DNA of 64,000 nt from Pseudomonas fluorescens (GCF_018614775.1 NZ_JAGGOF010000048.1:111888-175887); one strand, 5' to 3'. Positions 20,564 to 30,564 are shown, numbered from the stretch's first letter. The notes: generated by a model not told the origin, from the sequence alone. Made by a program: numbers and translations.

Positions 20564-21157
20564 TCAAATGCTCCAGCGAGCACTCAACAAACGTTCGTTC
20601 AATACATGCGGGTCCAACGGACTGGGCCTGCGGGCCATGGCGCTGAAAAACTGTTCCAGCGCTTCGTTCAGGCGCTGTTGCAGGGCCGGCGTCAGTTGCG
20701 CCTGGGCCCCACCTTCGCCATAAGCGATCTGGCTGTCTTCGGCGAAAATCCCGTGGAGCATTTCCTGGGCCTTGAGTGCAGACAGCACCGGCTTGAGGGC
20801 GTAATCCACCGCCAGCATGTGGGCGATGCTGCCCCCCGTTGCCATGGGCAGCACGACTTTGTGGCTAAGGGCGCGCTCGGGCAACAAGTCCAGGACGGTC
20901 TTCAGGGCACCGGAGAAAGACGCCTTGTACACAGGCGTCGCAATCAACAGGCCATCGGCGTTCTCGATCTGCTGGAGCAGGTCGACCACCTTCGGGCTGT
21001 CGAAGCGGGCATGGAGCAGGTCTTCAGCCGGAAAATCCCGCACCTGATAGCTCACCACTTCCACACCTTGCTGCTGCAACCAGCGTTGCGAGCGCTCCAG
21101 CAACACCCCGGAGCGCGAGCGCTGGCTGGGGCTGCCACTCAGTGAGACAACCAACAT
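20564..21157 (-). CDS. ssuE: NAD(P)H-dependent FMN reductase of the sulfonate system
   Basis: A 197-residue flavodoxin-like reductase ([17 protein letters not shown], with the FMN-phosphate loop SGSPSQRS). It supplies FMNH2 to SsuD. Start 21157 is preferred over 21166 because AAGGA is nine bases before it but directly abuts the earlier ATG. It is first in the leftward ssuEADCBF order known from P. putida. Confidence 0.92.
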   Translation of the reverse strand: MLVVSLSGSPSQRSRSGVLLERSQRWLQQQGVEVVSYQVRDFPAEDLLHARFDSPKVVDLLQQIENADGLLIATPVYKASFSGALKTVLDLLPERALSHKVVLPMATGGSIAHMLAVDYALKPVLSALKAQEMLHGIFAEDSQIAYGEGGAQAQLTPALQQRLNEALEQFFSAMARRPSPLDPHVLNERLLSARWSI

Positions 21158-21356
21158 ACCTGGCATTCCTTAACGGTCACGTGCGATTCGCAGTGGGCGA
21201 TCTCGCTGCATGGGTCAAACCATAACAGGGGATTTATATATCTTTAAATCATATTTATTCATTTGGTTATTCTTTAAAGAGATATGCGATCCGGTTTGTT
21301 CAAGCCGAAAAAAAGGCCGTCGAAACGGCCAAACCTTTGGTACACGAGAAACCTTT
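21158..21356 (-). promoter_or_regulatory. ssuE upstream region with AT-rich block
   Basis: Bases 21225-21290 are strikingly AT-rich against the high-GC background and lie 70-130 bases upstream of ssuE, so they probably hold the ssu promoter. Sulfur-starvation genes in this group are controlled by LysR-type activators (CysB, SftR) that favour AT-rich sites, but I cannot define a site by eye. Confidence 0.5.
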
Positions 21357-21446
21357 GTGGGAGCGAGCCTGCTCGCGATAGCGTCAGCTCAGTCACGGCG
21401 ATGTCGACTGATTGACCGCTATCGCGAGCAAGCTCGCTCCCACAGG
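21357..21446. repeat. REP-type palindrome pair
   Basis: One direct copy (GTGGGAGCGAGCCTGCTCGC, 21357-21379) and one inverted copy (ATCGCGAGCAAGCTCGCTCCCAC, 21421-21443) lie just beyond the lsfA stop, between lsfA and the ssu promoter. Confidence 0.85.
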
Positions 21447-21464
21447 GAGGGTGGGTGGACTGGA

Positions 21465-22103
21465 CTAACGATTAGGCGGCGGCGTCAGGCGCAAGTACGG
21501 CTTCACCGCGCGATAGCCCTTGGGAAAGCGCTGCTTGAGCTCCGCCTCATCCTTGAGCGACGGTACGATCACCACTTCATCACCGTCCTGCCAGTTGGCC
21601 GGGGTGGCGACTTTGTAGTTGTCGGTCAATTGCAACGAATCGATCACCCGCAGGATTTCGTTGAAATTGCGCCCGGTGCTGGCCGGGTAGGTGATGGTCA
21701 GGCGAATCTTCTTGTTCGGATCGATCACGAACAACGAACGCACGGTCAGGGTATCGCTGGCGTTGGGGTGGATCAGGTCGTACAGGTCGGACACCTTGCG
21801 GTCAGCGTCGGCCAGGATCGGGAAGTTGACCACGGCGTTCTGGGTTTCGTTGATGTCCTCGATCCATTTGTGATGGGAATCCACCGGGTCCACCGAGAGC
21901 GCAATGGCCTTGACGCCGCGCTGGGCGAACTCGTCCTTGAGCCTGGCGGTAAGCCCCAGCTCCGTGGTGCACACCGGCGTGAAGTCCGCCGGGTGGGAAA
22001 ACAGCACCCCCCAGCTGTCGCCGAGCCATTCGTGGAAGCGGATCTTGCCGGCGCTGGAATCCTGTTCGAAATCGGGGGCGATGTCGCCCAGTCTGAGGCT
22101 CAT
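21465..22103 (-). CDS. lsfA: 1-Cys peroxiredoxin LsfA
   Basis: A 212-residue Prx6-class peroxiredoxin; DFTPVCTTELG places the peroxidatic Cys at 45. The long C-terminal extension (YRAVKPYLRLTPPPNR) is typical of the 1-Cys type. LsfA was first described as a sulfate-starvation protein in P. putida and protects against peroxides. Its position directly upstream of ssuE, transcribed the same way, fits co-response to sulfur limitation. AGGAG precedes the ATG. Confidence 0.92.
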   Translation of the reverse strand: MSLRLGDIAPDFEQDSSAGKIRFHEWLGDSWGVLFSHPADFTPVCTTELGLTARLKDEFAQRGVKAIALSVDPVDSHHKWIEDINETQNAVVNFPILADADRKVSDLYDLIHPNASDTLTVRSLFVIDPNKKIRLTITYPASTGRNFNEILRVIDSLQLTDNYKVATPANWQDGDEVVIVPSLKDEAELKQRFPKGYRAVKPYLRLTPPPNR

Positions 22104-22462
22104 GGTAAGGCTCCTGGATGAGGGGCGTGTGGAGCCTGACTGTGCCCCGGTTCTGGCGGTTTTAAAAAGAATGAATATTGCTGAGGCTAGATTTTTTCCG
22201 AATATGAAAAACTGTTCACTGGCCCGGATGTACCTATGGGTTCACCCTCCTCGTCGAGGTTTCGAGAAGGCCTCGAGTTGCTGAAAAGCAGAGAACAAGG
22301 CAGCGTGTATGGCCGATGATGTATTGATCAACACGACTACCAAGCCCTGCAACTGCCGATCATGATCGCAATCATTACCGGGCATCTGGACGATTTCCTG
22401 GCGTTCAGCGCGTTCATACTGCGCAAGGATTCGACGAATTCCACCTCCTGACTCCAAAACGC
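22104..22462. other. Gap between lsfA and the OprD-type gene; no supported gene
   Basis: The 100 bases next to lsfA are AT-rich and should contain its promoter. The rest has only short, out-of-phase open stretches. One plus-strand frame reads YQALQLPIMIAIITGHLDD up to a stop near 22450, with a stop not far upstream and no good ribosome site. It may be a decayed gene remnant, but I cannot identify a parent. Confidence 0.4.
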
Positions 22463-22502
22463 AAAAAGCCCCACCCGGCGCAATGACGGGTGGGGCTTTC
22501 TA
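22463..22502 (-). terminator. Rho-independent terminator of the OprD-type gene
   Basis: On the minus strand AAAGCCCCACCCG and CGGGTGGGGCTTT form a 13-bp stem with a nine-base loop, followed by TTTTTGCG, just after the porin stop. Confidence 0.93.
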
Positions 22503-22510
22503 TAGCAGGA

Positions 22511-23848
22511 TTACAAGATCGGCAGCGTGTAACTGACGATCAGACGGTTCTCGTCTTGGTTACGCTGGCTGGCCACTTCGGAACGCAGAGAAGCGTTCTT
22601 CCAGGTCAGACCTACGCCCTTGAAGGTGCCTTCCGGAACAACGTAGCCCAGGGTGAAATCACGCTCCCACTCACCTTTGTCGCCAGTGGAAGTCGCAACG
22701 TTGTCGCCCTTGAGATACATCACGGAAGTGGTCAGACCTGGCAAACCGACAGTGGCGAAATCATAAGCATACTGGCCCAGCCAGGTACGCTCGCCGGCAC
22801 GCTGGAACTTGCCGATCTGCACGTCGGTGATCAGGTAAGCCGAAGCGCCGTCACCTTGGTTCAGGAATGGGAAGTCGCTGGTGCCGTTTACACGCTGGTA
22901 ACCTGCGCTCAGCGCGTGACCTTGCAGGCTATAGGTGAACTTGGCGCTCCAGGTACGGTTGTCTACCTCGCCACCATTGTTCTGGAAGCCCGAGGAGCGA
23001 TAGCCGGCCAGACGACCTTCCTGGCTGGCGTTCTTGCCATCGGAGTCACTGTTGAAGTAACGCAGATCACTCTTCAGGCTACCGACTGGCAGAGCCAGGT
23101 TGTGGGTAAGACCCAGGAAGTGCTGTTTGTAGAAGTCTTCCAGGTTGCCGTAGTAGTACTGTGCGGTCAGGTCCTTGGTGATTTTGTAGTCACCACCGGC
23201 AAAGTAGAACTCGTTGCTACGCTGGTTGGAGGTCGCAGTAGAGTTCGGACCGTTGGAGCCAGCGATGGTCAGAGAATCATTGTTGGTCGAGTTACGCCCC
23301 TTGGCGTGTTCCAACTTACCGCCAACCAGAGTCAGGTTATCGATATCATTGGTAGTAATCTGGCCACCTTCGAAGGTCTGAGGCAACAGACGACCATCGT
23401 TGGATGTTACGACCGGCAGCTTAGGCATCAGTGTGCCCAGCTTCAGCTCGGTTTTAGAGATCTTGGCCTTGGCCGTCAGGCCCAGGCTGCTGAAGTCGTC
23501 TACTGCACGGCCATCGCCATCGCTTGGAAAAACGGTGCCGCCTTTATTGGTGCTATTCGCGTTGTAGGCAGTGCCCTTGCCTGAGTCCAGCTTTACACCC
23601 AGCAGGCCAATAGCGTCGACGCCGAAGCCGACGGTGCCCTGAGTGTAGCCAGAAGCGAAGTTGAAGATGAAACCCTGACCCCATTCTTCCTGCTTGGAAG
23701 GGTTGGCAGTGCCGTCACGGTTGTCGGTATTGATGTAAAAGTTACGGGCGGTGATGCTGGCCTTGCTGTCTTCGATAAAACCGGCGGCGCCTGCCTGCTG
23801 CGCCAAAACCCCAACGGCCACAGCCAGGGCCAAGGTGGACTTGTTCAT
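22511..23848 (-). CDS. OprD family outer-membrane porin
   Basis: A 445-residue porin. Signal peptide MNKSTLALAVAVGVLAQQAGA is followed by AGFIEDSKASITARNFYIN, the typical OprD N-terminus. The body shows amphipathic beta-strand patterning and WGQGFIFNFASGYTQGTVGFGVDAIGLLGVKLDSG, a hallmark of the family; it ends SYTLPIL. ATG 23848 has a GAGGAG site; the longer reading lacks one. OprD-type channels admit small substrates such as basic amino acids, dipeptides or aromatic acids. The subfamily cannot be fixed here. Confidence 0.9.
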   Translation of the reverse strand: MNKSTLALAVAVGVLAQQAGAAGFIEDSKASITARNFYINTDNRDGTANPSKQEEWGQGFIFNFASGYTQGTVGFGVDAIGLLGVKLDSGKGTAYNANSTNKGGTVFPSDGDGRAVDDFSSLGLTAKAKISKTELKLGTLMPKLPVVTSNDGRLLPQTFEGGQITTNDIDNLTLVGGKLEHAKGRNSTNNDSLTIAGSNGPNSTATSNQRSNEFYFAGGDYKITKDLTAQYYYGNLEDFYKQHFLGLTHNLALPVGSLKSDLRYFNSDSDGKNASQEGRLAGYRSSGFQNNGGEVDNRTWSAKFTYSLQGHALSAGYQRVNGTSDFPFLNQGDGASAYLITDVQIGKFQRAGERTWLGQYAYDFATVGLPGLTTSVMYLKGDNVATSTGDKGEWERDFTLGYVVPEGTFKGVGLTWKNASLRSEVASQRNQDENRLIVSYTLPIL

Positions 23849-24310
23849 GCTTCGCTCCTCTCGTTTTCTAATTCTTGTGTTTCTTTGGTCCCGGTTCGAA
23901 CGCCCGGAATCCGCCGATGCGCGATTAGCGCCAGACCGTGACTGACAAGTCAATCGTAACCATTTGGGCTTACGACCATGGTCTAACCCAACGACACCGG
24001 CGCGCAGAATAATGGATTCTGCATAACTCCAAAAAGAATTGTTTCAACAGTTTTCAGATTATTTTGAAATATAGGCGTCATCAAAACTTCGTCAAACTGA
24101 GATACGGCGTATCGGCCAACTACGGGATTACTGAACAGCCCTTTTCATGCACGTTTTCAGGGCGTGCATCAGGGGCAGCGAAAAGCCGCAAAACCTGGCT
24201 TTGTGACGAAGGATAGCGGCAGGCTGCGATCTTGAGCGCTTTTTCCCAGACGATTCACTGTCTGAAGTCAAAAAGAGTGCAGCCTGCGCACTGCAACAGG
24301 GCGTCATGCC
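23849..24310. other. Intergenic region between the OprD-type gene and argA
   Basis: This 462-base gap has no supported coding sequence. The part next to the porin start (23850-24130) is AT-rich and should contain its promoter. The part beside argA holds a candidate argA terminator: on the minus strand AGTGC/GCACT arms followed by CTTTTT (24270-24292). Confidence 0.5.
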
Positions 24311-25609
24311 CTACAGGGGCTTCTCGAAAATTTTCGAGTTGCGCTGAAAGTTATAAAGCGACGCCCGCGCCGCTGGCAAGCGCTCGACCGTGCTGGGTTC
24401 GAAGCCCCGCTCGCGGAACCAGTGGGCGGTCCGGGTGGTGAGCACGAACAGGGTCTTGAGGCCTTGGGCGCGGGCGCGGGTTTCGATCCGCTCCAGCAGT
24501 TCGTCGCCCCGGCCTCCATGGCGGTATTCGGGGTTCACCGCCAGGCAAGCCAATTCCCCGGCGTCCGAATCGGCGATCTGGTACAACGCCGCGCAGGCGA
24601 TGATCATCCCTTCGCGCTCGACCACGCTGAACTGCTCGATCTCGCGCTCCAGCACCTCGCGGGAGCGACGAACCAGGATCCCCTGCTCTTCCAGCGGGCT
24701 GATCAGGTCCAGCAAGCCGCCGACGTCTTCGATGGCCGCTTCGCGTACCACTTCAAATTGTTCCTGGGCCACCAGGGTGCCGCTGCCATCGCGGGTGAAC
24801 AGTTCGGCCAGCAGTGCGCCGTTTTCGGCATAGCTGACGATGTGGCTGCGCGCGACGCCGCCACGGCAGGCCTGGGCCGCTGCATCAAGCAGCTCGGCCT
24901 GGTAATCGCTGCCCAGGCGCTGCATGTGGGCCGGCACCTGTTGTGGACGCAGTTCGCGAACCAGGTGCCCATCTTCACCGATCAAGCCTTGTTCGGCGCC
25001 GAACAGCAATAACTTGTCGGCCGCCAGTTCAATGGCGGCGCGGGTGGCGACGTCTTCACAGGCCAGGTTGAATATCTCTCCGGTGGGCGAATAGCCCAAG
25101 GGCGACAACAGCACAATGGAGCGCTCATCCAGCAACCGATTGATGCCCTTGCGGTCGACCCGACGCACTTCACCGGTGTGGTGATAGTCGACGCCTTCCA
25201 GCACGCCGATGGGCCGTGCGGTGACCAGGTTGCCGCTGGCGACCCGCAGCCGCGAGCCCTGCATGGGCGATGACGCCATGTCCATGGAGAGGCGCGCCTC
25301 GATGGCGATGCGCAGTTGGCCGACCGCATCGATCACGCACTCCAGGGTCGCGGCATCGGTCACGCGCATGCCGTGATGGTAATGCGGAGTCAGGCCCCGG
25401 GCAGCGAGGCGGGTTTCGATCTGCGGACGCGAACCATGGACCAGCACCAGGCGCACGCCGAGGCTGTGCAGCAGCACGAGGTCATGGACGATGTTGCCGA
25501 AGTTGGGATGTTCCACCCCGTCGCCGGGCAGCATGACGACGAAGGTGCAATCACGGTGGGCATTGATATAGGGCGAAGCGTGACGAAGCCAATTAACGTA
25601 TTCGGGCAT
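24311..25609 (-). CDS. argA: N-acetylglutamate synthase (amino-acid acetyltransferase)
   Basis: A 432-residue ArgA starting MPEYVNWLRHASPYINAHRD. The N-terminal amino acid kinase-like domain (LVLVHGSRPQIETRL, about 55-70) binds the arginine feedback inhibitor, and the C-terminal GNAT domain (ACLAVNPEYRHGGRGDELLERIE) binds acetyl-CoA. It makes N-acetylglutamate, the first step of arginine synthesis. ATG 25609 matches the family N-terminus; the upstream extension does not. argE lies 131 bases upstream on the same strand. Confidence 0.94.
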   Translation of the reverse strand: MPEYVNWLRHASPYINAHRDCTFVVMLPGDGVEHPNFGNIVHDLVLLHSLGVRLVLVHGSRPQIETRLAARGLTPHYHHGMRVTDAATLECVIDAVGQLRIAIEARLSMDMASSPMQGSRLRVASGNLVTARPIGVLEGVDYHHTGEVRRVDRKGINRLLDERSIVLLSPLGYSPTGEIFNLACEDVATRAAIELAADKLLLFGAEQGLIGEDGHLVRELRPQQVPAHMQRLGSDYQAELLDAAAQACRGGVARSHIVSYAENGALLAELFTRDGSGTLVAQEQFEVVREAAIEDVGGLLDLISPLEEQGILVRRSREVLEREIEQFSVVEREGMIIACAALYQIADSDAGELACLAVNPEYRHGGRGDELLERIETRARAQGLKTLFVLTTRTAHWFRERGFEPSTVERLPAARASLYNFQRNSKIFEKPL

Positions 25610-25740
25610 GAACCTGGGCCTGTAATAAATAGCAGCCGAAAAAAGACAGACTGAACACACAGCGGGCTGGTGGTTATCGTCGGAACAGGCTTGGCGACAC
25701 GCGCGCTCTCCTCATGAATACGGGCCCGCGAGCGGGCAAT

Positions 25741-26898
25741 TCAGCCGGCGGTGGCCGGCGTCAGGCAGTAATGACCGATCAACTGCCGCAACAGCTGTAC
25801 GGTAGGTTGCAAACGTGACATTTCAAGGTATTCACCCGGTTGGTGGGCACAGGCAATATCGCCGGGACCGAGCACCAGGGTTTCACAGCCAAGCCGCTGA
25901 AGATAAGGCGCTTCGGTGCCGAACGCTACTGCTTCGGCGCGATAGCCGGTGAGCCGCTCGGCCACACGCACCAGTTCGGTATCTTCAGCCTGCTCGAACG
26001 GCGGCACTTCGGGGAACAGCGGCGCGTAGTCGATCTTGACTTTGTGTCGCTCGGCAATGGGGTTGAGCTTCTGCTGGATCGCTGCCCGCAGCACCTGCGG
26101 GTCCATGCCCGGCAAGGGTCTCAGGTCGAACTCCAGGGAACACTGGCCGCAGATCCGGTTGGGATTATCGCCGCCATGGATGCAACCAAAGTTCAGGGTC
26201 GGCTGTGGCACGGTGAACTGCGGGTTGCGGAATTCACGCTGCCATTGCAGGCGCAGGCCACGCAGCTCGCCCATGGCATCGTGCATCGCTTCGAGGGCGC
26301 TGTGGCCCAGGCTCGGATCGGAGGAATGGCCGCTGCGCCCAAGGATATCGATGCGCTCCATCATCACGCCTTTGTGCAAGCGAATCGGGCGCAGACCGGT
26401 CGGTTCGCCGATGACGGCCGCGCGCCCCAACGGACGTCCGGCATCGGCCAGGGCCCGGGCACCGGCCATGGAGCTTTCTTCGTCGCAGGTGGCGAGGATC
26501 AGCAGCGGCTGCTGGAATGGCTGGTCCAGCAGCGGCTTGACCGCTTCAATGGCCAAGGCGAAGAAACCCTTCATGTCACAACTGCCCAGGCCAACCCAGC
26601 GGCCATCGACCTCGGTGAGTTTCAGCGGGTCGGTCTGCCACAACGCGCCGTCGAACGGCACCGTGTCGCTGTGCCCGGCGAGCACCAGGCCACCAGGACC
26701 ACTGCCAAAACTGGCCAGCAGGTTGAATTTGCCGGGGCTGACCTGCTGGACATCGCAGGAAAACCCCAGGTCACCGAGCCACCCGGCCAGCAGCTCGATC
26801 ACGGCACTGTTGGACTGGTCCAACCCGGGCTGGGTACAGCTGACCGACGGCGCGGCGATCAGGGCAGCGAACTGATCTTTCATGGACGGCAAAGGCAT
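25741..26898 (-). CDS. argE: Acetylornithine deacetylase
   Basis: A 385-residue M20-family zinc hydrolase. LAGHSDTVPFD carries the first metal ligand and catalytic Asp, GSCDMKGFFAL the bridging Asp, and TCDEESSMAG the catalytic Glu pair. ATG 26898 (MPLPSMKDQFAALIA) with GGAG upstream gives the normal family length; an open frame continues far upstream on the same strand but is non-coding extension over the divergent CYTH gene. It releases ornithine from N-acetylornithine. Confidence 0.9.
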   Translation of the reverse strand: MPLPSMKDQFAALIAAPSVSCTQPGLDQSNSAVIELLAGWLGDLGFSCDVQQVSPGKFNLLASFGSGPGGLVLAGHSDTVPFDGALWQTDPLKLTEVDGRWVGLGSCDMKGFFALAIEAVKPLLDQPFQQPLLILATCDEESSMAGARALADAGRPLGRAAVIGEPTGLRPIRLHKGVMMERIDILGRSGHSSDPSLGHSALEAMHDAMGELRGLRLQWQREFRNPQFTVPQPTLNFGCIHGGDNPNRICGQCSLEFDLRPLPGMDPQVLRAAIQQKLNPIAERHKVKIDYAPLFPEVPPFEQAEDTELVRVAERLTGYRAEAVAFGTEAPYLQRLGCETLVLGPGDIACAHQPGEYLEMSRLQPTVQLLRQLIGHYCLTPATAG

Positions 26899-27055
26899 CG
26901 CTGACTCCGGGCTTGCGAATTGACGCCCATCATAGAACCATCCAAGCCCAGGAATAAACCGTCGCGGCGCGTAGGATGGATGAGTCCTGTACACTGCACG
27001 ACCTTGGCAGCCACACCTTACCCGGCTGCGCACCCGATCCCTGGATTTTCCGGCC

Positions 27056-28423
27056 ATGCAGAAAGAAACCGAAATCAAACTCCGCGTCAGCCGCGAGACC
27101 CTGGCAGCCTTGCGCGAGCACCCGCTGCTGAAAAAACGTAACAAAAATGGCTGGGAACGCCATGAGCTGATGAACCAGTACTTCGACACGCCTGAGCGCG
27201 ACCTCGCCAAGGCCAAGGTTGCGCTGCGCCTGCGTCGCGACGGCGAAGAGGTGATCCAGACCCTCAAGACCCGCGGCCAGAGCATCGCCGGCCTGTCCGA
27301 GCGCAACGAATACGACTGGCACCTGCCCAAAGCCAAGCTCGACCTGAAAAAACTCGACGGCGAATGCTGGCCCGAGGCCTTGGCCCAACTGGACAAGAAA
27401 ACCCTCAAGGCCATCTTCACCACCGACTTCGTTCGCGAGCGCGCCGAGATCGCCTGGGGCCGCGGCAAAAGCAAGGTGGTCATCGAGGCCGCGCTGGACC
27501 TGGGCCACGTCGTGGTCGGCAAGCAGAAGGAAGAAATCTGCGAGCTGGAGCTGGAGCTGCGCGAAGGCGAGCCCGCCGCGCTGCTGGAACTGGCCGCCGA
27601 GCTGGCCGCGACCCTGCCCTTGATGCCCTGCGACATCAGCAAGGCCGAACGTGGTTATCGCCTGCATGACGCGGGCAGCTATGCCCTGAGCCTGCCAGCC
27701 CCGCAACTGAGCGCTGAAACGCCGCTGGATGACGCCTTCGCCGCCCTGAGCTGGCATTTGCTGGGCAGCAGCCAGCGCCTGGCCGAACAGTACCGTTTCA
27801 ACGGCCACTGGCGCCTGTTGCAGGACTGGGTAGAAAACCTCGCCGAACTGCGCGCCCTGCTCAGCAGCCTCGGCCAGGCCGCACCGCGCCAATCGACCCA
27901 CGACTTGCGCGTCGCCCTGGACGCGCTGCTGGAAGACTGGCGCCCGCTGGTCCAGGCTGGCCTGGATGACGAAGACGTGCGCAAGGCCGCGCCGGAGCAG
28001 TTCCTTGAAGAACTGCAAGACCCACGCTGGGGCCTGTTTTCCCTCAATACCTCACGCTGGCTGCTGGCCCGCAGTTGGGCCGTCGAGCGCAACACCCGTG
28101 GCAATCGCCAGGGCGCGGCGCAACTGGCCAGCTGGCTACCGCGCCTGCTGGGTGACGAGGCCACGTCCCTGCAACTGCAACGCTACCAGCAGCAGCCGGA
28201 AGACCTGGCCGAGCAACTGCCGCGCATCGAACGCATCCAGGCCTGGCTGCACCACGCCCGCCATGTGCTGGAAATTCCGGAAATGGATCGGCTTTATGGC
28301 GAGTTGAACAAACTGACGCAATTGGCCAACCAACCCATCACCGATGAAGCCCTGGATGCGCGCAAGCAACAGGCGATCACCGTGTTTCAGAATCGGTCCT
28401 GGAAGACGTTGTTGCGTCTGTGA
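27056..28423 (+). CDS. CYTH-CHAD domain protein (inorganic triphosphatase YgiF-like)
   Basis: A 455-residue protein. The N-terminal CYTH domain (residues 1-200) opens with ETEIKLRV, the ExExK motif that binds triphosphate and metal, and continues with strand motifs YFDTPERDLAKAKVALRLR and ERAEIAWGRGKSKVVIEAALD. The C-terminal CHAD domain (about 220-455) is helical and rich in conserved His and Arg (QSTHDLRVALDALLEDWRPL), suited to polyphosphate binding. E. coli YgiF hydrolyses inorganic triphosphate. It is divergent from argE. Confidence 0.88.
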   Translation: MQKETEIKLRVSRETLAALREHPLLKKRNKNGWERHELMNQYFDTPERDLAKAKVALRLRRDGEEVIQTLKTRGQSIAGLSERNEYDWHLPKAKLDLKKLDGECWPEALAQLDKKTLKAIFTTDFVRERAEIAWGRGKSKVVIEAALDLGHVVVGKQKEEICELELELREGEPAALLELAAELAATLPLMPCDISKAERGYRLHDAGSYALSLPAPQLSAETPLDDAFAALSWHLLGSSQRLAEQYRFNGHWRLLQDWVENLAELRALLSSLGQAAPRQSTHDLRVALDALLEDWRPLVQAGLDDEDVRKAAPEQFLEELQDPRWGLFSLNTSRWLLARSWAVERNTRGNRQGAAQLASWLPRLLGDEATSLQLQRYQQQPEDLAEQLPRIERIQAWLHHARHVLEIPEMDRLYGELNKLTQLANQPITDEALDARKQQAITVFQNRSWKTLLRL

Positions 28424-28426
28424 TGC

Positions 28427-28529
28427 CGCCATCGCGAGCAGGCTCGCTCCCACATTGAGGCTCTGCCGTACACCTTCATTGTGTTCGCTGAAGCCCCCGT
28501 GTGGGAGCGAGCCTGCTCGCGATGAGGCC
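28427..28529. repeat. REP-type palindrome pair
   Basis: An inverted copy (28427-28453) and a direct copy (28500-28529) of the GGGAGCGAGC element lie just after the CYTH-CHAD gene. Confidence 0.85.
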
Positions 28530-28691
28530 GTCGGGGCGTAGGATTGAGGGGCCAGAGGCAAGAACTGGTAACGCATTGGTCGGGTAGTGGCCCAACGGTC
28601 TACGAAGACGGGACTATTCTTTTGCAAACAGAGCGAAGACGCCAAGGCGTCTGTATCGCGGCTTTGCTGCAATTGTCCAATAGGAACCCGC

Positions 28692-30476
28692 ATGTCCACC
28701 AAACACGCCACTCAGGACCGCTGGCTGGACCTCAACGATCTGCTGCGCCAACTGGTCGCCCAGGGTCTCATCAGCCAGGACTGCGCCGAAACCGCGCTTA
28801 ACGCGCGCCGCCGCCACAGTGCCACCAGCCAACTGCATCCGCTGGAGTTCATTGCCAACCAGCACCTGGATGATCTCAGCCGGCCCGGCAAGCGCCTGGA
28901 CCTCGAGAGCCTGACCCTGTGGTTGGCCCAGCAGGCCGGCCAGCCTTACCTGCGCATCGACCCGCTGAAGATCAACGTCGCGGCCGTGACGCCCCTGATG
29001 TCCTACGCCTTCGCCCAGCGCCACAAGATCCTCGCGGTGGCGGTCGATCGCGACACCGTCACCGTGGCCAGTGCCCAGCCCTACGTCAGCAGCTGGGAAG
29101 CCGACCTGACCCACGTGCTCAAGCTGCCGATCCAGCGGGTGATTGCCAATCCGGTGGACATCCAGCGCCTGAGCGTGGAGTTCTATCGCCTGGCCAAATC
29201 AGTCAGCGGTGCCTCCACGGGCGACCAGCAGCCGAGCAACCTGACCAATTTCGAACAGTTGCTCAACCTGGGCGCCAGCGACCAGGAGCCGGACGCCAAC
29301 GACGCGCATATCGTCAACATCGTCGACTGGCTGTTCCAGTACGCGTTCCAGCAGCGAGCCAGTGATATCCACATCGAACCGCGCCGCGAACAAGGCACCG
29401 TGCGGTTTCGCATCGATGGGGTGTTGCACACCGTCTATCAGTTCCCACCGCAGGTGACGATGGCCATCATCAGTCGCCTCAAGAACCTCGGACGGATGAA
29501 CGTCGCGGAAAAACGCAAACCCCAGGACGGTCGGGTCAAGACCAAGACCCCGGACGGCGGCGAAGTGGAATTGCGCCTGTCGACGCTGCCTACGGCGTTC
29601 GGCGAAAAAATGGTCATGCGGATCTTCGACCCGGAAGTGCTGCTCAAGGATTTCGACCAGCTCGGCTTCTCCGCCGACGACCTGCGCCGCTGGCAGGACA
29701 TGACTCGCCAGCCCAACGGCATCATCCTGGTGACCGGGCCCACCGGTTCCGGCAAGACCACCACCCTCTACACCACCCTCAAGAAACTGGCGACGCCAGA
29801 AGTGAACCTCTGCACCATCGAGGACCCGATCGAGATGGTCGAAGGCTCCTTCAACCAGATGCAGGTCCAGCACAACATCGACCTGACGTTCGCGGCCGGG
29901 GTGCGGGCGCTGATGCGACAGGATCCGGACATCATCATGATCGGCGAGATCCGCGACCTGGAAACCGCCGAGATGGCGATCCAGGCGGCGCTGACCGGGC
30001 ACCTGGTGCTGTCGACGCTGCACACCAACGATGCACCGAGCGCCATCAGCCGCCTGCTGGAACTCGGTGTGCCCCATTACCTGATCAAGGCCACGGTGCT
30101 CGGCATCATGGCCCAACGGCTGGTGCGTACCCTGTGTCCCCAGTGCAAGGCGCCCCTGACCCTGGATGAAGACGACTGGCAAACCCTCACACGGCCCTGG
30201 CAGGCACCGTTGCCGGGCAATGCCCAGCAGGCCGTCGGCTGCCTGGAATGCCGTGACACCGGCTACCGTGGCCGCGCCGGGGTCTACGAGATCATGCAAC
30301 TGACCGACAGCGTCAAGGCCCTGATCCACCCCGACACCGACCTGCTGGCGGTGCGACGCCAGGCGTTCAAGGAAGGCATGCGCAGCCTGCGGCTGTCCGG
30401 TGCACAAAAAGTCGCGGCCGGGCTGACGACGGTTGAAGAGGTGCTGCGGGTGACGCCGCAAAGCGAGCAGCGGTAA
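28692..30476 (+). CDS. GspE/PilB-type secretion ATPase, solitary
   Basis: A 594-residue type II/IV secretion ATPase started at ATG 28692 (TAGGA upstream). The N-terminal GspE-like domain is at about 30-170. The ATPase core follows, with Walker A GPTGSGKT at 349-356, Asp box SDIHIEP, Walker B-like DIIMIGEIRDLETAEMAIQAALTGH and the His box LSTLHTNDAPSAISRL. A tetracysteine zinc motif is near the C-terminus (CPQCKAPL ... CLECRDTGYRGRAG), as in GspE. It matches PA5210 by position. No gsp or pil genes are nearby, so its partner machine is unknown. Confidence 0.88.
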   Translation: MSTKHATQDRWLDLNDLLRQLVAQGLISQDCAETALNARRRHSATSQLHPLEFIANQHLDDLSRPGKRLDLESLTLWLAQQAGQPYLRIDPLKINVAAVTPLMSYAFAQRHKILAVAVDRDTVTVASAQPYVSSWEADLTHVLKLPIQRVIANPVDIQRLSVEFYRLAKSVSGASTGDQQPSNLTNFEQLLNLGASDQEPDANDAHIVNIVDWLFQYAFQQRASDIHIEPRREQGTVRFRIDGVLHTVYQFPPQVTMAIISRLKNLGRMNVAEKRKPQDGRVKTKTPDGGEVELRLSTLPTAFGEKMVMRIFDPEVLLKDFDQLGFSADDLRRWQDMTRQPNGIILVTGPTGSGKTTTLYTTLKKLATPEVNLCTIEDPIEMVEGSFNQMQVQHNIDLTFAAGVRALMRQDPDIIMIGEIRDLETAEMAIQAALTGHLVLSTLHTNDAPSAISRLLELGVPHYLIKATVLGIMAQRLVRTLCPQCKAPLTLDEDDWQTLTRPWQAPLPGNAQQAVGCLECRDTGYRGRAGVYEIMQLTDSVKALIHPDTDLLAVRRQAFKEGMRSLRLSGAQKVAAGLTTVEEVLRVTPQSEQR

Positions 30477-30564
30477 GACGGACGATGCATGACCCTGCGG
30501 TCATGGAACTGAATCGAGGCGGCGGTAATCCAAAGTCATAGTTAACCCAGTGGAGTCACCTATC

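Noticed and set aside
26899..27642. N-terminal extension of the ArgE reading frame
   Set aside because: The open frame continues upstream, but it overlaps the divergent CYTH-CHAD gene, is Ser/Arg-rich, and ArgE is complete from 26898.
28692..30476. Considered as part of a local type II secretion or type IV pilus operon
   Set aside because: No gsp or pil genes flank it on either side; only the DUF2388 gene follows.
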